Source of the DNA: Molossus alvarezi
Taxonomy: Eukaryota > Chordata > Mammalia > Chiroptera > Molossidae
DNA: 64,000 nucleotides
Direction: 5' to 3'
Assembly (NCBI GenBank): GCA_037176705.1
Contig: JBAWUJ010000061.1
Location: forward strand, 186,001-250,000
The notes beneath the pieces were generated by a model. It was not told the DNA's origin. It searched no databases and worked only from the letters and a program-made list of their open reading frames with translations. The position numbers were made by a program, and so were the translations under genes. Of this stretch, positions 22,231-34,816 are shown in pieces (positions within the stretch are counted from its first letter, which is position 1; each line of letters starts with the position of its first letter).

Positions 22231-24505
22231 TTCTTTTAATCTAATTTTGTTGTTGTTGTTGTTACAAATGTTTCTCCTTTGTTCTACATTGACACCCTTC
22301 TTCCAGTCCCTCACACACAAGCATTATTGTGGAACCTGCAAATGAGTTCTGTGGGTTATCCCCCAGCCTTCTTCTGAGGTTTATCTGCCTTTACCCTAAT
22401 TCTGTATCTCTGGGTCTGTTTTGTTCATCAGGTAGTTTTGTTCATTATATTGCAAAAATAAGTGAGATCATGTGATATCTCTCTTTCTATGATTCAATTG
22501 TTTCACTTTGGATAATATTGTGTTGGTTCCTCTATGTTGTCTCAAAGAATAGGAGATCTTTCTTACAGCTGCATAAGTACTCCATTGTGTATATGTACCA
22601 CCGCTTTTTTATCCACTCATTTATTAACAGACACTTGGGCTGTTTCCAGGTCTCAGTAATTGTAAATAGTTCTGCTATGAACATAGGGGCACATGTATTC
22701 TTTCTGATTGGTGTTTCAGGCTTCTTAGGATATAATGCTAGAAGTGGGATCACTGGGTGAAATGGCAGTTCGATTTTTAATTTTTTGAGGAAACACCATA
22801 TTGTTCTCCATAGTGGCTGTTCCAGTCTGCATTTCCACCAGCAGTGTGCTAGGGTCCCCTGTTCTCCACATCCTGGTCAGCACTTGTTGTTTGATGATTT
22901 CTTGTTGGCAGCCATTCTGACAGGTGTGAGATGATACCTCATAGTTGTTTTAATTTGCATCTCTCTCATGATTAGTGACATTGAGCTTTTTTTTTTTATG
23001 TCTCTTGGCCACTTGTATGTCCTGTTGGGAGAAGTGTCTAGGTCCTCTGCCCATTCTTAAAATGGATTCTTTCTCTTCCTTTTGTTGAGGTGTATGAGGA
23101 TGCTATACATAGGGTAAATTAACCCCTTATCTGGTGTATTGTAGGCAGTTATGCTCTTTCATATAGCGGGTTCCCTTTCCACATTGATGCTTGTTTCTTT
23201 TGCTGTGCAGAAGCTTTTTATTCCATGTGTTCATTTTTTTCTTTGTTTCCCTTGCCTTAGGCATTGTAACCATGAAAATTCTGCTTTGTGTAATGCCTGA
23301 AATTTTATTGCCTACATTTTCTACTAGAATTTTTATAAATTCACAAGTCACATGTAAGCCATTTATCCATCTTGAGTCTATTCCTGTGTATAGTGCATGT
23401 TGGGGGTCAAGTTTCATGTTTTTGCAAGTAACTGTCCAATTTTTTGAGCACTGTTTATTGAAGAGGCTGTTTTTACTCTACTGTATGCTCTTGCCATCTT
23501 GTCCAATATTAATTGAGGATAAGTATATGGGTCAATTTATGGGTTCTCTGTTCTGTTCCATTGATCCATATGCCTGTTTTTGTGTCAGTACCAGGGTGTA
23601 TTGATTACAGTGGCTTTGTAGTATAATCGGATACCTGGTATTATGATCCCTCCTACTTTATACTTTATTTTGAAGGTTACTGTGGCATTTAGGGATCTTT
23701 TTTAGTTCCATATAAACTTTTCTTCTAGGTCGGTGCTGGATTTTGTTGAGTGCCTTTTTAGTATTTATTGATATAATCTTATGGGTTTTATCTTTTATTT
23801 TGTTTGTGTTTTGCCACATTTATTACTGTGGGAATATTGCACCATTCTTGCTTCCCTAAAATGTATCCCACTTGGTCATGATGAATAATTTTTTTGATGT
23901 ATTGCTGGATCCGATTTGCTGAGATTTTGTTAAGGATTTTGGCATCTGTGTTCATCAGGGATATTGGCCTGTAGTTGTCTTTCTTTGTAGTGTATCTATC
24001 TGGTTTTGGAATTTATATTATACTGGATTCATACAATGAGTTTGGAAGTCTTTTGTCTTCTTGGAATTTTCTTAGAATACTTTAAGGAGAATGGGTGTTA
24101 GATCTTATTTGAATATTTGATAAACTCCCCATGAAACCATCTATGCCTGGACTTTTTTTTGCTGGAAGTTTCTGGATTATATCTTCAAATTCTGTAGTTG
24201 TTATTGCTCAGTTCAAGTTTTCTGTCTCTTCCCAGTTCAGTTTTGGGAGACTCTGTTTCCAGAAATTTGTTGATTTTGCCTAGATCATCCAATTTATTGG
24301 CATATAATGGTTTGTATTATGTTTTCATGTTTTCTTGTATTTCTCTGGTATCAGGGGTTACTTCTCCTCTTACGTTTCTGATTTTGTTTACATGGGTCCT
24401 CTCTTTTTGTTTCTTGCTTAGTCTGGCTAAGAGTTGATCAATCTTGTTTATCTTCTCAAAGAATCAGCTCTTTGTGTCATTATTTTTCAAAGTGGCAGGT
24501 TTCTC
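22231..24505 (-). mobile_element. LINE-1 (3' UTR and ORF2 C-terminal to RT)
   Basis: The 3' end is near 22240 ('gttacaaatgtttctcc'), then antisense ORF2 up to the beginning of the RT region ('aagaatcagctctttgtg', about 24460). Instead of continuing into the endonuclease domain, it joins an A/T-rich L1 tail at about 24510. Together with 24506-26445 it may be one rearranged L1. ORF2 is frameshifted throughout, with a visible loss of sequence near 23725. Confidence 0.8.
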
Positions 24506-26445
24506 TTTGTATTTGTTTTTTAAAATTTTTTATTCATTAGTTTGTTTCTGTAAAAGATGTTTCTCATTTTTCCCCCATTGACACCCTCCTCCCCTTTTCC
24601 TCCCTGCCCCATGCCCACATTGGTTTTATCAATTTTTGTGTCATCTACACTACATATTTCTGTCAGAGCATTCAAACCACGTACATTTAAGGTGATAATT
24701 AATGTGTACTTATTTATTGCAATTTTTGATTTGCGTGCTTCTATTTTTCTATTTCTTCTATTAATTACAGCAGTCCTTTTAGCATATCTTGCAGTGCCGG
24801 TGTGGTATTACTATATTACCTTAGCCTTTTTTTTTTTTTTTTTTTTTTTGTCTGGGAAGCTTTTTATTTGACCTATTTTGAATGATAGCCTTGCTGGATA
24901 GAGTAGTCTTGGATTCAGATCCTTGTTTTCATGACCTTGACTACTTCATGCCACTCCCTTCTGGCCTGTAGTGTTCCTGTTGAGAAGTCAGCTGAGAGCC
25001 TTATGGGGTCTTCTTTGTAGGTAAGCTGTTGCTTATCTCTTGCTGCCTTTAGGATTCTCTCTTTGTCCTTAATTTTTGGCATTTTAATTACTATGTGTCT
25101 TGGTGTGGGCCTGTTTGGGTTCTTCTTATTTGGGGCTTTCTGTGTTTCTTAAAGTTAAATGCCTTCTTTCATCAAGTTAGGAATGTTTTCTGTCACTATT
25201 TTTTCCAATATATTCTCTAACCCTTGCCCATTTGCCCATTTTCTTCCTCTTCAGGGACTCCTAGGATGCAAATGTTATGTTATCAGTTGTTCCACATTTC
25301 TCTTAAGCTGTCTTCCTGTTCTTTAATTGTTTTTTTTATTTTCATTTTATGATTGGTTGATTTTTTTCTTCCCTGTCTTCTAATTCATTGGTCTGGTGCT
25401 GAGCTTCATCTGCTCTGCTGGTTAGTCCTTCCAATGTGTTCTTAATTTCTGCTGTGTCATTCTTCATTTCCACTTTGATTGTTTGCATTGTTTCTATATC
25501 TTTGCTCATGGTGCTGATGTCCTTAGTCTGTTGCTCTGCATCAAGATCATGGCTCTGAATTCTACCTCAGATAATTTGCTTAGCTACATTTCATTGACCT
25601 CATCTTGGATAGAGTTCTCTTGTTCATTCATTTGGGATATGTACATTTGTTTAATCATTTTGGCTAACTCAGTGGGTTTTGGGGCCTGCCAAATTTTCCC
25701 TATGGGTGTTGGTATTCTGCTGTTTGTGTCTCCCTCTACTGTGTTTGGATGAGCTTGGGTGGGCCCACATTAAACACCGATTTCAAGTCTTACTTTCTTG
25801 GTTAGATTTGCAAGTCCAGGACAGGTTCAGTTATCCTCTAGCTTTTTCGTGATGTGTGGTAGTCTCAGTTAATCAGTGCCTTGGCATGTAGCCCTGGTGC
25901 TCTGTATAAGACGATTTCCATAAGGTGGGATAGATGCTGGTTATTAATGAGCCTCAGTTTGTATTTCTTTGTCTCACCAGGGAAAGTCTGAATCTCCAAC
26001 TAAGGGTGCTGTTGCTTTTTGCCCACAGCTTCCAGAAGGAGCACACTGGCCACCGTTCTTTGTGACTATAGCTCAGCAACAACTGCTAGTGTTCTCCAGA
26101 TCTCGGGTGTCCCCAGAGAGTTCAAGCTCAGTCCACCCTCCCTGTGCCATAGTTCCCAGGTTTGTGGCTGTGGCTATTGTAGCACTTTCTTTCTGCTCTC
26201 TGCGCTGTGGAGTGGGCTTGATCTTTATTCCCCAAGGGCTCTGATTACAGCTAAAAATGCTGCTGTCCCTGGGCTTCCAGCCCACCACCCTCTTGCACCT
26301 TTGTAGATCATACCAGTGTTCCTGTTTATATGGTCCTGTCTTGCTGGTTTTCTCTTTTTTTCCTCTAAAAAGTTGTCTTTATTTTAGTTGTAATTCTTGT
26401 TTGGTCCTGGGAGATCATCTGTGTAGGTTCTATTCACTCGCTTTT
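24506..26445 (-). mobile_element. ORF2-less L1 / HAL1-like segment, degraded
   Basis: On the minus strand: 5' end near 26445 (plus-strand 'gtgtaggttctattcactc', matching the L1 5' end), 5' UTR, degraded ORF1 (about 25.6-24.85 kb), the ORF1-ORF2 spacer (24660-24850), then directly a short L1 3' UTR and A/T-rich tail (24506-24640). The endonuclease and all of ORF2 are missing between spacer and tail. The same spacer/tail junction recurs at 27631-27830. It may be an older HAL1-like insertion or a shared deletion derivative. The coding sequence is decayed. Confidence 0.6.
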
Positions 26446-27310
26446 ATTTTTTACTTCCTCCATGCTTATCTTGTGTGCAGCTGGGTCACACAAGACTTTC
26501 TGGTGTACCCACACCCTGCATGTTCTGTGGGCTACTGGATGGCACAGTCCCTGCTGGGTTGCACAGGTCTCTGTGGTGCCCCCACACCCTAAAGTTCTTG
26601 CTGGTTGGCAGCTAGATGACACCAGTTTTTTTTGGCTCTGGCTTACCATTGCTCTTGTGGGCTACTGGACTGCATCGGCCTCTTTGGAGCCCCAGATCTC
26701 ACCCCTGGTGTCTGGGGAGTGCTACTGCCCCATGGGGCTGAAATCCTGCTAAGCTTTTGCTGTAGTTTTTGGGGATGGGTCTCTGCTGCTGGTCTGTGCT
26801 TGTGTTGCCTGGGAATGGATCTGCTCCCCAGCCTCTGTTGATAGAGATATATTCCATCTCTGATTGTGCTGCTACTCTAGGGGATCGTGCTGGGCTCCCA
26901 GCTGTCCATGGCATCTGCTATGGGCACCTTGGCAGTTTCACTACTGTGCACTGGTCTGTGATGACAGAGTGTCCAAGGGTCCTATGTTGCCAGGTGTGCT
27001 GTTGGTCTCATATTTTTGGGCCCTGGAACTCCCACTGCCTCCTCCCAGGGAAGACCTATGATCTTCCAAAGTGGTGGGACCTCCTTGTGGTACAGGGAGA
27101 AGTGGCTTGATGGGCTTCTTATGGAGGTAGCTAGCTGCTCCTGTCCACAGCACAGGAACTTTCTGTTCCGTGGCCCTGCACTGCTCAGGTTTGGTCATCC
27201 ACTTTCACGTCCACTCACACTCTATCACATACTCGCTCATTCTCTTACACACTCACCCTCCCTCCTGTCATGCCCTCAGCCATCACTTTCCTACCTCCAT
27301 TTTTTAGTTG
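26446..27310. other. Unassigned moderately GC-rich sequence with degenerate internal repetition
   Basis: No recognised repeat family and no convincing gene. Between about 26490 and 26665, similar phrases recur at roughly 70-90-bp steps ('tgtgggctactgga', 'cccacaccctg', 'gcacaggtctctgtgg'), suggesting a decayed tandem repeat. Positions 27215-27285 are C/T/A-rich with repeated 'cacactc' words. Confidence 0.35.
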
Positions 27311-28192
27311 GGAAAATGTGTTAATGTTTTCTGTCTCTTCCTGGTTCAGTTTTGGGAGACTGTATTTCTAGAAATTTGTTGATTTTGCCTAGATTGTCCA
27401 ATTTATTGGCATATACTTGTTTGTAGTATGTTTTAAAAATCCTCTGTATTTCTGTGGTATCAGTTGTTACTTCTCCTCTTACGTTTCTGATTTTGTTTAT
27501 GGGGGTCCTCTCTTTTGGTTTCTTGGTGAGTCTGGCTAAGAGTTAATCAATCTTGTTTATCTTCTCAAAGAATCAGCTCTTTGTTGTATTGATTATTTTT
27601 CAAAGTGGCAGCTTTCTCGTTGTCTTTATTGTTTTTTTAATTTTTTTATTTATTAATTTGTTTCTGTAAAAGATGTTTCTCATTTTTCCCCCATTGACAC
27701 CCTCCTTCCTTTTCCCTCCCTGCCTCATCCCCAGCTTTCTTTTATCAATTTCCATATTATCTACTTTACGTCTTTCTATCTGAGCATCCAAACCATGTAC
27801 ATTTAAGGTGATAATTGATATATATTTATTTATTGCCATTTTTTTGGTGTGTGGATCTATTTATCTTCCTATTTCTTCTGTTAATTACAGCAGTTTTTTT
27901 AAGCATATCTTGCAGTGCTGGTGTGGTGATAATATATTGCCTTAGCCTTTTTTTTTTTTTTTGTCTGGAAACTTTTTATTTGACCTGTTTTGAATGATAG
28001 CCTTGCTGGATAGAGTAGTCTTGGATTCAGATCCTTGTTTTCATTACCTTGATTACTTCATGCCACTCCCTTCTGGCCTGCAGCGTTTCTGTTGAGAAGT
28101 CAGCTGAGAGCCTAATGGTGTTTCCTTTGTAGGTAAGCTGTTGCTTATCTCTTGCTGCCTTTAAGATTCTCTCTTTGTCTTTAATTTTTGTT
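27311..28192 (-). mobile_element. Second copy of the rearranged L1 (RT region, tail fragment, spacer, ORF1 end)
   Basis: It matches 24213-25080 segment by segment: ORF2 RT start, then 'atttttcaaagtggcag', an A/T-rich L1 tail (from about 27635), a short 3' UTR, the ORF1-ORF2 spacer and the ORF1 C-terminal region. Both junctions fall at the same place in the two copies. By eye the copies differ at about one base in ten. It ends at 28192, where a plus-strand L1 begins. Confidence 0.75.
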
Positions 28193-31100
28193 GAAATAAA
28201 GGAAGAGCTTCCCAGACAAAAATGCTAATAGAATATATTAGGAACAACCAGCTGTCTAAGAAATGTTCAAGGGGTTCTATAATAGGCCAACGAAATAAGA
28301 AGAGAAATGTAACCATAATAAATGAAAATTTCATCAAATAAGTACATATATTATTAACTCCCTTAAACACAAATAGATTAAACACTCTCATCAAAAGACA
28401 CACAGTAGCTGAATAGATAAGAATGCACAGCTCATATATATGGTCTTTAGAAGAGACCCAACTCACAACAAAAGCCTTACATAGGTAGAAAGTGAAGATT
28501 TTGGAAACTAGAAATAAATTACAAAAAAATACACAAAAACATCACAACACATAAAGACTGAATAGCATGTTAGTAAACAATGAATGGGTTCACTAGGAGA
28601 TCAAGAAAAAATTAAAAACTTTATGGAAACCAATGAAAATGAACACATAAAACAAAATCAATGGGATTCAGTGAAGGGAGTTCTGATAGAGAAGTTTAGA
28701 CCATACATGTTTACGTCAAGAAACAAGATTTTTTAATTAACTATCTCACATCAGAAATTAAAATACTGGAAAGAAAACAGAACAAACAAACAAAAAACTC
28801 AGAGTAAGAAGTAGGAAAAAAATAGAAAAATCAAAGCACAAATAAACAACATAGAGACTAGAAAAAATGCAAAAGATGAACAAATGGACAAATTTCTAGA
28901 AATACATACTCTTTCAGAATTGAACATGGAAGAAATAGAAAACTTGAACAGACCAATCATAACTAAGAAAATTGGAAATATAATCAAGAATCTCCCTGCA
29001 AAGAAAAGCCCAGGCTCAGATGGCTTCACGGAGAAGTTTTACTGAACATTCAAAGAACTAACACCCATTGTTCTCAAACTATTACAATAAGTCCAAGAAG
29101 ACAGAATACTTCCAAACACACTTTATGAGGCCAGCATAATCCTAATTTCCAAACCAATATCCCTGATTAACACAGATGCCAAAATTCTTAACAAAATATT
29201 GGCGAATCAAATTCGCAATCCATCAAACATATTATTCATCATGACCCAGTGGCTTACATTCCAGGCACTCAAGGATGGTACAATATGTGCAAATCAATAA
29301 ATGTGATAAATTGCATAACAAAATAAAAGATAAAAACCTTATGATCATATCAATATATGCAAAAAAAAAAGCATTTGACAAAATCCAGCACCTATTTCTG
29401 ATAAAAACACTCAACAATGTGGGAATAGAGGGATGATATTGCAATATAATAAAGGCCTCATATGAAAAACACAGCCAACAACATACTCAATGGGCAAAAA
29501 CAAAAAGCATTCCCCTTCAGAATGAGAACAAGACAGGGATGCCCACTTATGTCACTCTTACTTAATATAGTACTGGAAGTCTTTGACATAGCAATTAAAC
29601 AAGAAGAAAATAAATGGGATCCAAACTGGAAAGTGAAACTGTCATATGCAGATGACATTATACGATACATAGAAAACCCTAAAGACTCCATCAAAAATCT
29701 ACTAGACTCAATAAATAAATTTGGCAAAGTGGCAGGATATAAAATTAATGTCAAGAAATTGATAGTATTCTTATACTCCAAAGATAAAATCACACAAAGA
29801 GAAACTAAAATATCATTTCCATTTACCATCATAGCATAAAAAATTTAAATACCTAGGAATAAACTTTACCAAAGAAGTAAAGGACCTTTTCACAGATCAC
29901 TACAAGTCATTGAAATTAGAAGTGGAGGAAGATATAAAAAAGTGAGAGCATATACCTTGTTCATGGATTGGAAGAATTAACATCATTAAAATGTCCATAC
30001 TACCCAAAGCAATTTATACATTCAATGTAATCCTCACCAAAATACCAACAACTTACATCACAGACCTAGAATAAACACTCTAAAAGTTTATATAAAACTA
30101 AAAAATACCCCTAGTAGCCACAGAAATCTGGACAAAGAAGAACAAAGTAGGAGGGATCACATGACCACATTTCAGGTTATACCACAAAGCCACAGTAATA
30201 AAAATAAGCCTGGTACTGGCACAGAAACAGGTAGATAGATTAATGGAACAGAATAGAGAACCCGAAAATTTACCCAAGACAGTATTTTCAATTAACATTT
30301 GACAATGTTGGCAAGAACATACTGTCGAGTCAAGACAGTCTCTTCAATAAATGGTGTTGGAAATATTGGACAGCCAATTGCAAAAAATATATATATAAAG
30401 CTATACCACCAATTTACACAATATGTGGGAATGAACTCAAAATGAATAAAATACTTAAATGTAACTCGTGAATCCATACAAATTCTAGAAGAATGTACAG
30501 GCAACAAAATTATAGATATAGACTGAAGAATTTTCACTGATACAACACCTAAGGCAACAGACACATACACAACAAACAAAAAAAGAACTCTTTGGACTAC
30601 ATCAAACTGAAAAGCTTCTGCAGAGCAAAAGAAACAGCTGTCAAAATGGAAAGGGAACCTCCTATCTGTAAGGACATAATTGCCAATGATGCATCAGATA
30701 AGGGTTAATTTCCAAAAATATAGAGTGCTTATAAAACTCAACCATAGGAAAACAAAGAAACCAATTAAAAAATGAGCAGAGGAACTAAATAGACACCTCT
30801 CCAAACAGGACATACAAATAGGTCAGAGACACATGAAGAAATGCTCAACATCACTAATCATCAGAGTGAAGTAAATTAGAACAACAATTAGATATCACTT
30901 CACACCTGTCAGAATGGCGGCCATCAACAAATCATCAAACAACAAGTTTTGGCAAGGGTGTGGAGAAAGGGACTCCAGTACACAGCTGGTGGGAATGCAG
31001 ACTGGTGCAGCCACTATTGAAAACAATATGGTGTTACCTCAAAAAAATTAGAAACTGAACTTCCATTTGACCCAAAGATTTCACTTGTAGGAATATACTC

Positions 31101-31640
31101 TAAGAAGCCTGAAACACCAATGAGAAAAAGTATATGTACATGTTCATAGCCACACTATTTACAATAGCTGAGAGCTTGAAACAGCCCAAATGTCCATCAG
31201 TAGACGAATGGATAAAAAAGTGGTACATGTACACAATGGAGTACTATGCAGCTGTAAGAAAGAAAGATCTCATATTATTTGAGACTACATGGAGGGACCT
31301 GGAAAGTATCCTAAGCAAAACAAGCTAAACAGAGAAAGGGAAGTATCATATGATCTCACTTTTTTGTGGAATATAATGAACATTACAGTTTGAGGAATGG
31401 GGTTGTCCCAGAGATGTGAAAGTGGGGTACAGACTGCCAATCCCCAGAACAGGGGGTGGTGGGGAGAGATAAACCACAGAACTTATATGCATGTCTGCAT
31501 GAACAAAGGTCACGGACAACAAAATGGGACAGGGCGGGGCCGGGAGAGGGGGGAATCAGTGGGGGAAATAGAAGAAACATCTGTAACAAAAATGAATTAA
31601 TTAATTTTAAAGAAAGTTAGTTAATAAAAATCAATGAAAT
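28193..31640 (+). mobile_element. LINE-1, plus strand, degraded
   Basis: The order is end of ORF1 ('ggaagagcttcccagac'), spacer, ORF2 and 3' UTR, ending in an A/T-rich tail at about 31610-31640. A deletion near 28495 removes most of the endonuclease domain. The RT core is partly open at 29462-29839. It sits head to head with the minus-strand copy at 28192. Confidence 0.85.
29462..29839 (+). pseudogene. L1 ORF2 reverse-transcriptase core fragment
   Basis: This 125-codon frame contains the RT palm. It has the block before the active site (…[19 protein letters not shown]…) and the active site in the form SYADD, followed by …YIENPKDSIKNLL…. The usual L1 form is FADD, so the catalytic aspartates are retained. 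Stops and frameshifts upstream and downstream disable the protein. Confidence 0.85.
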
Positions 31641-31699
31641 CTTTTAAAAACATAGATCTCATGAAAGGCACAAAGGGTTTGAATGAAAAGAAGTAACAA

Positions 31700-31795
31700 T
31701 CTGCCATCCAGGTCTGTGCCCTTTACCGGGAATTGAAACCGGGGTTCTTCGGTCCACAGGCCGATGCTCTAACTGCTGAGGCACACTGGCCAGGC
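31700..31795 (-). mobile_element. VES-type SINE, tRNA-like head only
   Basis: About 95 bp. The minus strand starts GGCCTGGCCAGTGTGCCTC and runs through the box B-like GGTTTCAATTCCC region. The 3' half is missing. Confidence 0.8.
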
Positions 31796-32590
31796 CCACA
31801 TTCTCTATCAAGCTCCTTCTGTGTGGTGCCAGCGCCCTGCAGTCTCAAAGATGCAGCAGTGGAAGAAGTGTCATGGCCACGGTCGTGCGGAGTGGGCATT
31901 CTGCTGGACAGGAACAGCCCATGACAAAGGCGTGGGGTGTCAGTAAAGGAAGTGTACTAATCACATCCGGAGTGTTATACTGGGAGCCTCCTCATGGTCA
32001 GAGGTGTGGTGAGGGGGACACAGAGCATATGGGCCTCTCTGACACCTTGTCCAGCAGCCTCGCTGGAAAGGGAAGCCTGTAGCAAGAGCCCTTGTTTCTG
32101 CAGCTCTGCCCTCTACCAACCCCTCGCCTCGATCCTGCTCCCGCGTCACCTCCCCCTGTCTCCCAGGATTCTCACACTTTCCTTATGCAGTTTTGTCATT
32201 TAGTCAGCGTTTTCGAAGCTCTGCGGGTCTTGCCTCATGTTCAATTACTTCCTAGTCATTACCATCTTCGCAAGAAGAATGTCCTTCCTTCCTTTTAGTT
32301 TCTGTGATGTGTTTATTCTCATGCCATTTCTCACACCTTCTGTGTGTACCTGTTTCATTGGCATCCCATCTATTTTCTGAATATGAATTCAGGCTGCACA
32401 TTTTCTTCCACCTGCCAATTCCCCTGCATCCTGCACAGTCTGGATTCCATTATTGTGTCATTTCCAATTTCCATTACGATCTTTCTCTTTTTTTCCACGA
32501 CGAAGGGTGTGCTGTTAGTAGATGCTTTTGAATGTGTGTTGTCTATCACAGTTTTGCTCTTTCCAAGTTAATGAGCTGCGTGTCTGTTTA
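31796..32590. other. Unassigned sequence
   Basis: About 800 bp with no recognised repeat and no convincing exon. It has mixed GC content. Open frames here are short and overlap in several phases without known motifs. Confidence 0.35.
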
Positions 32591-33224
32591 TGTTTGCGAT
32601 GTGTTGAGACTGCTTCATGGTCCAGAACATGCTGATTTTTGTGAATGTTCCACGTGTGTTTGGAAAGTGTATTTTTCAACTGTCCTTCTGTTTTGAAGCT
32701 GTCAGTTGGCCTGGTATTAGCTATGCTACTTTGAATTTATGTTATTTTTATTTGGAATTGTTATATATCCAGTATATTTTACTTCCTGTAGTTTTAGAGT
32801 TACCTTCTTTATCTCTATGCATTTTGCCATAAATTCTAAACTGCTTAACTTATATATGTATGTGTTATAACTATAAATAAATACCTACTAATAAATACAT
32901 ATTAATAGATGGATACATATAAATAAATATAAATGAAGAAATTGATATATTTGCATATATATCCTATATTTCAGTTGTCTGTTGATTAATCATTGGTGGA
33001 TACCATTTTTCCATCTTTTTGTCTATCCTACCTGCATTCGCAAAGTTTCCTGAAAAATACTTCAGTCTATAGTTCCACCATCTGTTTAAAATCGAGTTTG
33101 ACCAACTTTGTCATTTAACTAAGGAGTTTGGACCATTTACATTTATTGTAATTAGTGATAAGTATTGGTTCATTTCTGTCATCTTTGCCTTTTTGTTTTC
33201 TCTACTCCTTTCTGTATGCTGTCT

Positions 33225-33258
33225 TAGTATTTCTCTCTCTCTCGCTCTCTCTCTCTCT
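33225..33258. repeat. (CT)n microsatellite
   Basis: A TCTCTC run with one interruption, directly next to the tail of the SINE that follows. Confidence 0.85.
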
Positions 33259-33262
33259 TTTT

Positions 33263-33487
33263 GTTAATCATCACCTGAGGGTATTTTTTTCATTGATTTT
33301 TAGAAAGTGGAGGAAGAGAAACACTGATGTGAGAGAGACACGTTGATTGGATATCTCCTGCATGGCCCCAACTGGGGCTGGAGATGGAACCTGCAACCCA
33401 GTTATGAGCCCTTGACTGGGAATTGAACCCATGACCCTTCAGTCCCAGGGCAAATGTTATAACCACTAAGCCAAACCGGCCAGGGCT
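33263..33487 (-). mobile_element. VES-type SINE, full length
   Basis: The minus strand begins AGCCCTGGCCGGTTTGGCTT (33487 leftward), carries the GGTTCAATTCCCAGTC box B region and ends in the diagnostic AAAATACCCTCAGGTGATG-type tail with TTAAC. It is inserted into old L1M. Confidence 0.9.
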
Positions 33488-34585
33488 GCCCCCTTACTAT
33501 CTCTTTCTGAGCATCACTTGAGTTTGCTTTCTCTGTCCACTTTCCCCACTGCGACTTTGGAGGTTCCTACACTTCTATTTATTTTTAGTTGTTACCCTAG
33601 AAACCTGTACCTTCATACCCAACAAAGTGGAATGTAGTGAACATATGTCCTCTCCTCTCTAGAAACACAAGGGTCTTAGGATGGTTTACCTTCCCAAATT
33701 CCCCTCTCTGGTTAGGGGCTACTTTGTCCATTTTAACAATTTTTATATTTTACATATTTTCAAGCCCTTTCCCCCCAAACTGTGTTCCGCAGGTGCCTCT
33801 GTTGTGTAGGCTTCAAGCGGCTTATCTTCATCTGGGCTTATTTATACATCTTCAATCTGTCTCCTCACATTTCCTGGTGTGTCCTGGTTTCTTCTGGGCA
33901 GATTCTTAAGGTCAATTGTCAGCTAATTATCTCAAGTTATTTTATATCTGAGAGTGTCCTAATTTTGCCTTCATTGTTCAGGCCTGCTTTCTGAGGTCCA
34001 CTCCTTTTATTTTCTCTGAAACCACTGAAGATGGCGTGCCCTCCCTTGGCCCACTCTTTGCCGAGCCTCTGTGGCCACTTTGCAGGTCACCCTGTTGGCT
34101 TGCTGTGCTTTTATCTCCTCTTCGTCTGATGTTCTCCTTGCTTGTTTTGTCATTTAACTGTGACTGATTTGAATGTAGATTTCTTTTTGAAAATGTGTAT
34201 TTTTGTTGTGTTTTCTGAGGCTGCCCAAATCTGAGCATGGGCGCCTCAGCGCACACGCCTCGCCTCTTTCTGAACACTCTCCTCCGACATCTGGTACTTA
34301 TCGCCCCTGCCTCCCTGTTTGCTCTGGGGACAGGCACCCTCTGCTCTGCTGTCCCTTCACCTGTTGCTCACACCTGCCACATCTCAGGTGAGCTGCGTGC
34401 CATCTTCCAGCTCAGCTCGCGGCTCCTCAGCTCGCGCAGCCTGCTACAATCTGTCCACTGAGGGTTCACTCCATTCATGTGTCTTTTATTATTTTACTTC
34501 TCGGCTGTCTACTTAGCTGTTTTTAACCCTACAGCATTCTTTCCTGTAATCTCTTGCAATCTGTGCATATTGAAAAATCTTTCTT

Positions 34586-34816
34586 GCCCTGGCCTGTTTG
34601 GCTCAGCAGTTGGAGTGTGGGTCCACAGACGGAAGGGTCGTCAGTTCAATTCCAGTGAAAGGCATGTACCTGGGATGCAGGTTTGATCCCTGACCCCGAT
34701 CGGGGTCATGTAGAAGGCAACAAATCGATATGTCTCTCTCACATAATTTCTCTCTCCTTCCCTCCCTCCCGCTCTATCTAAAAATCAATAGAAAAATATC
34801 CTCTGGTGAGGACTAA
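34586..34816 (+). mobile_element. VES-type SINE, full length
   Basis: The plus strand starts GCCCTGGCCTGTTTGGCTCA and has the box B-like GTCAGTTCAATTCC, 'gaaggcaacaaatcgat', a TCTCTC-rich middle and the tail AAATATCCTCTGGTGAGGAC plus TAAC. This is the clearest plus-strand example and the best organism clue. Confidence 0.92.

Larger units (their letters stand above)
32591..34580 (-). mobile_element. Old L1M-type LINE-1, interrupted by a SINE
   Basis: A diverged antisense L1 of an older lineage. 'ggtccagaacatgctgat' followed by 'gtgaatgttccacgtgtg' (about 32615-32660) is the endonuclease region. 'ggaccatttacatttattg' (about 33130) is the ORF1-ORF2 spacer. The ORF1 region follows after the SINE ('aattttgccttcattgttc', about 33960). 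No open frame remains. Confidence 0.65.

Noticed and set aside
28000..28400. Head-to-head L1 pair considered as twin-priming 5' inversion
   Set aside because: The minus-strand piece carries the same rearranged junction as the copy at 24.5 kb, so it pre-existed or belongs to another insertion.
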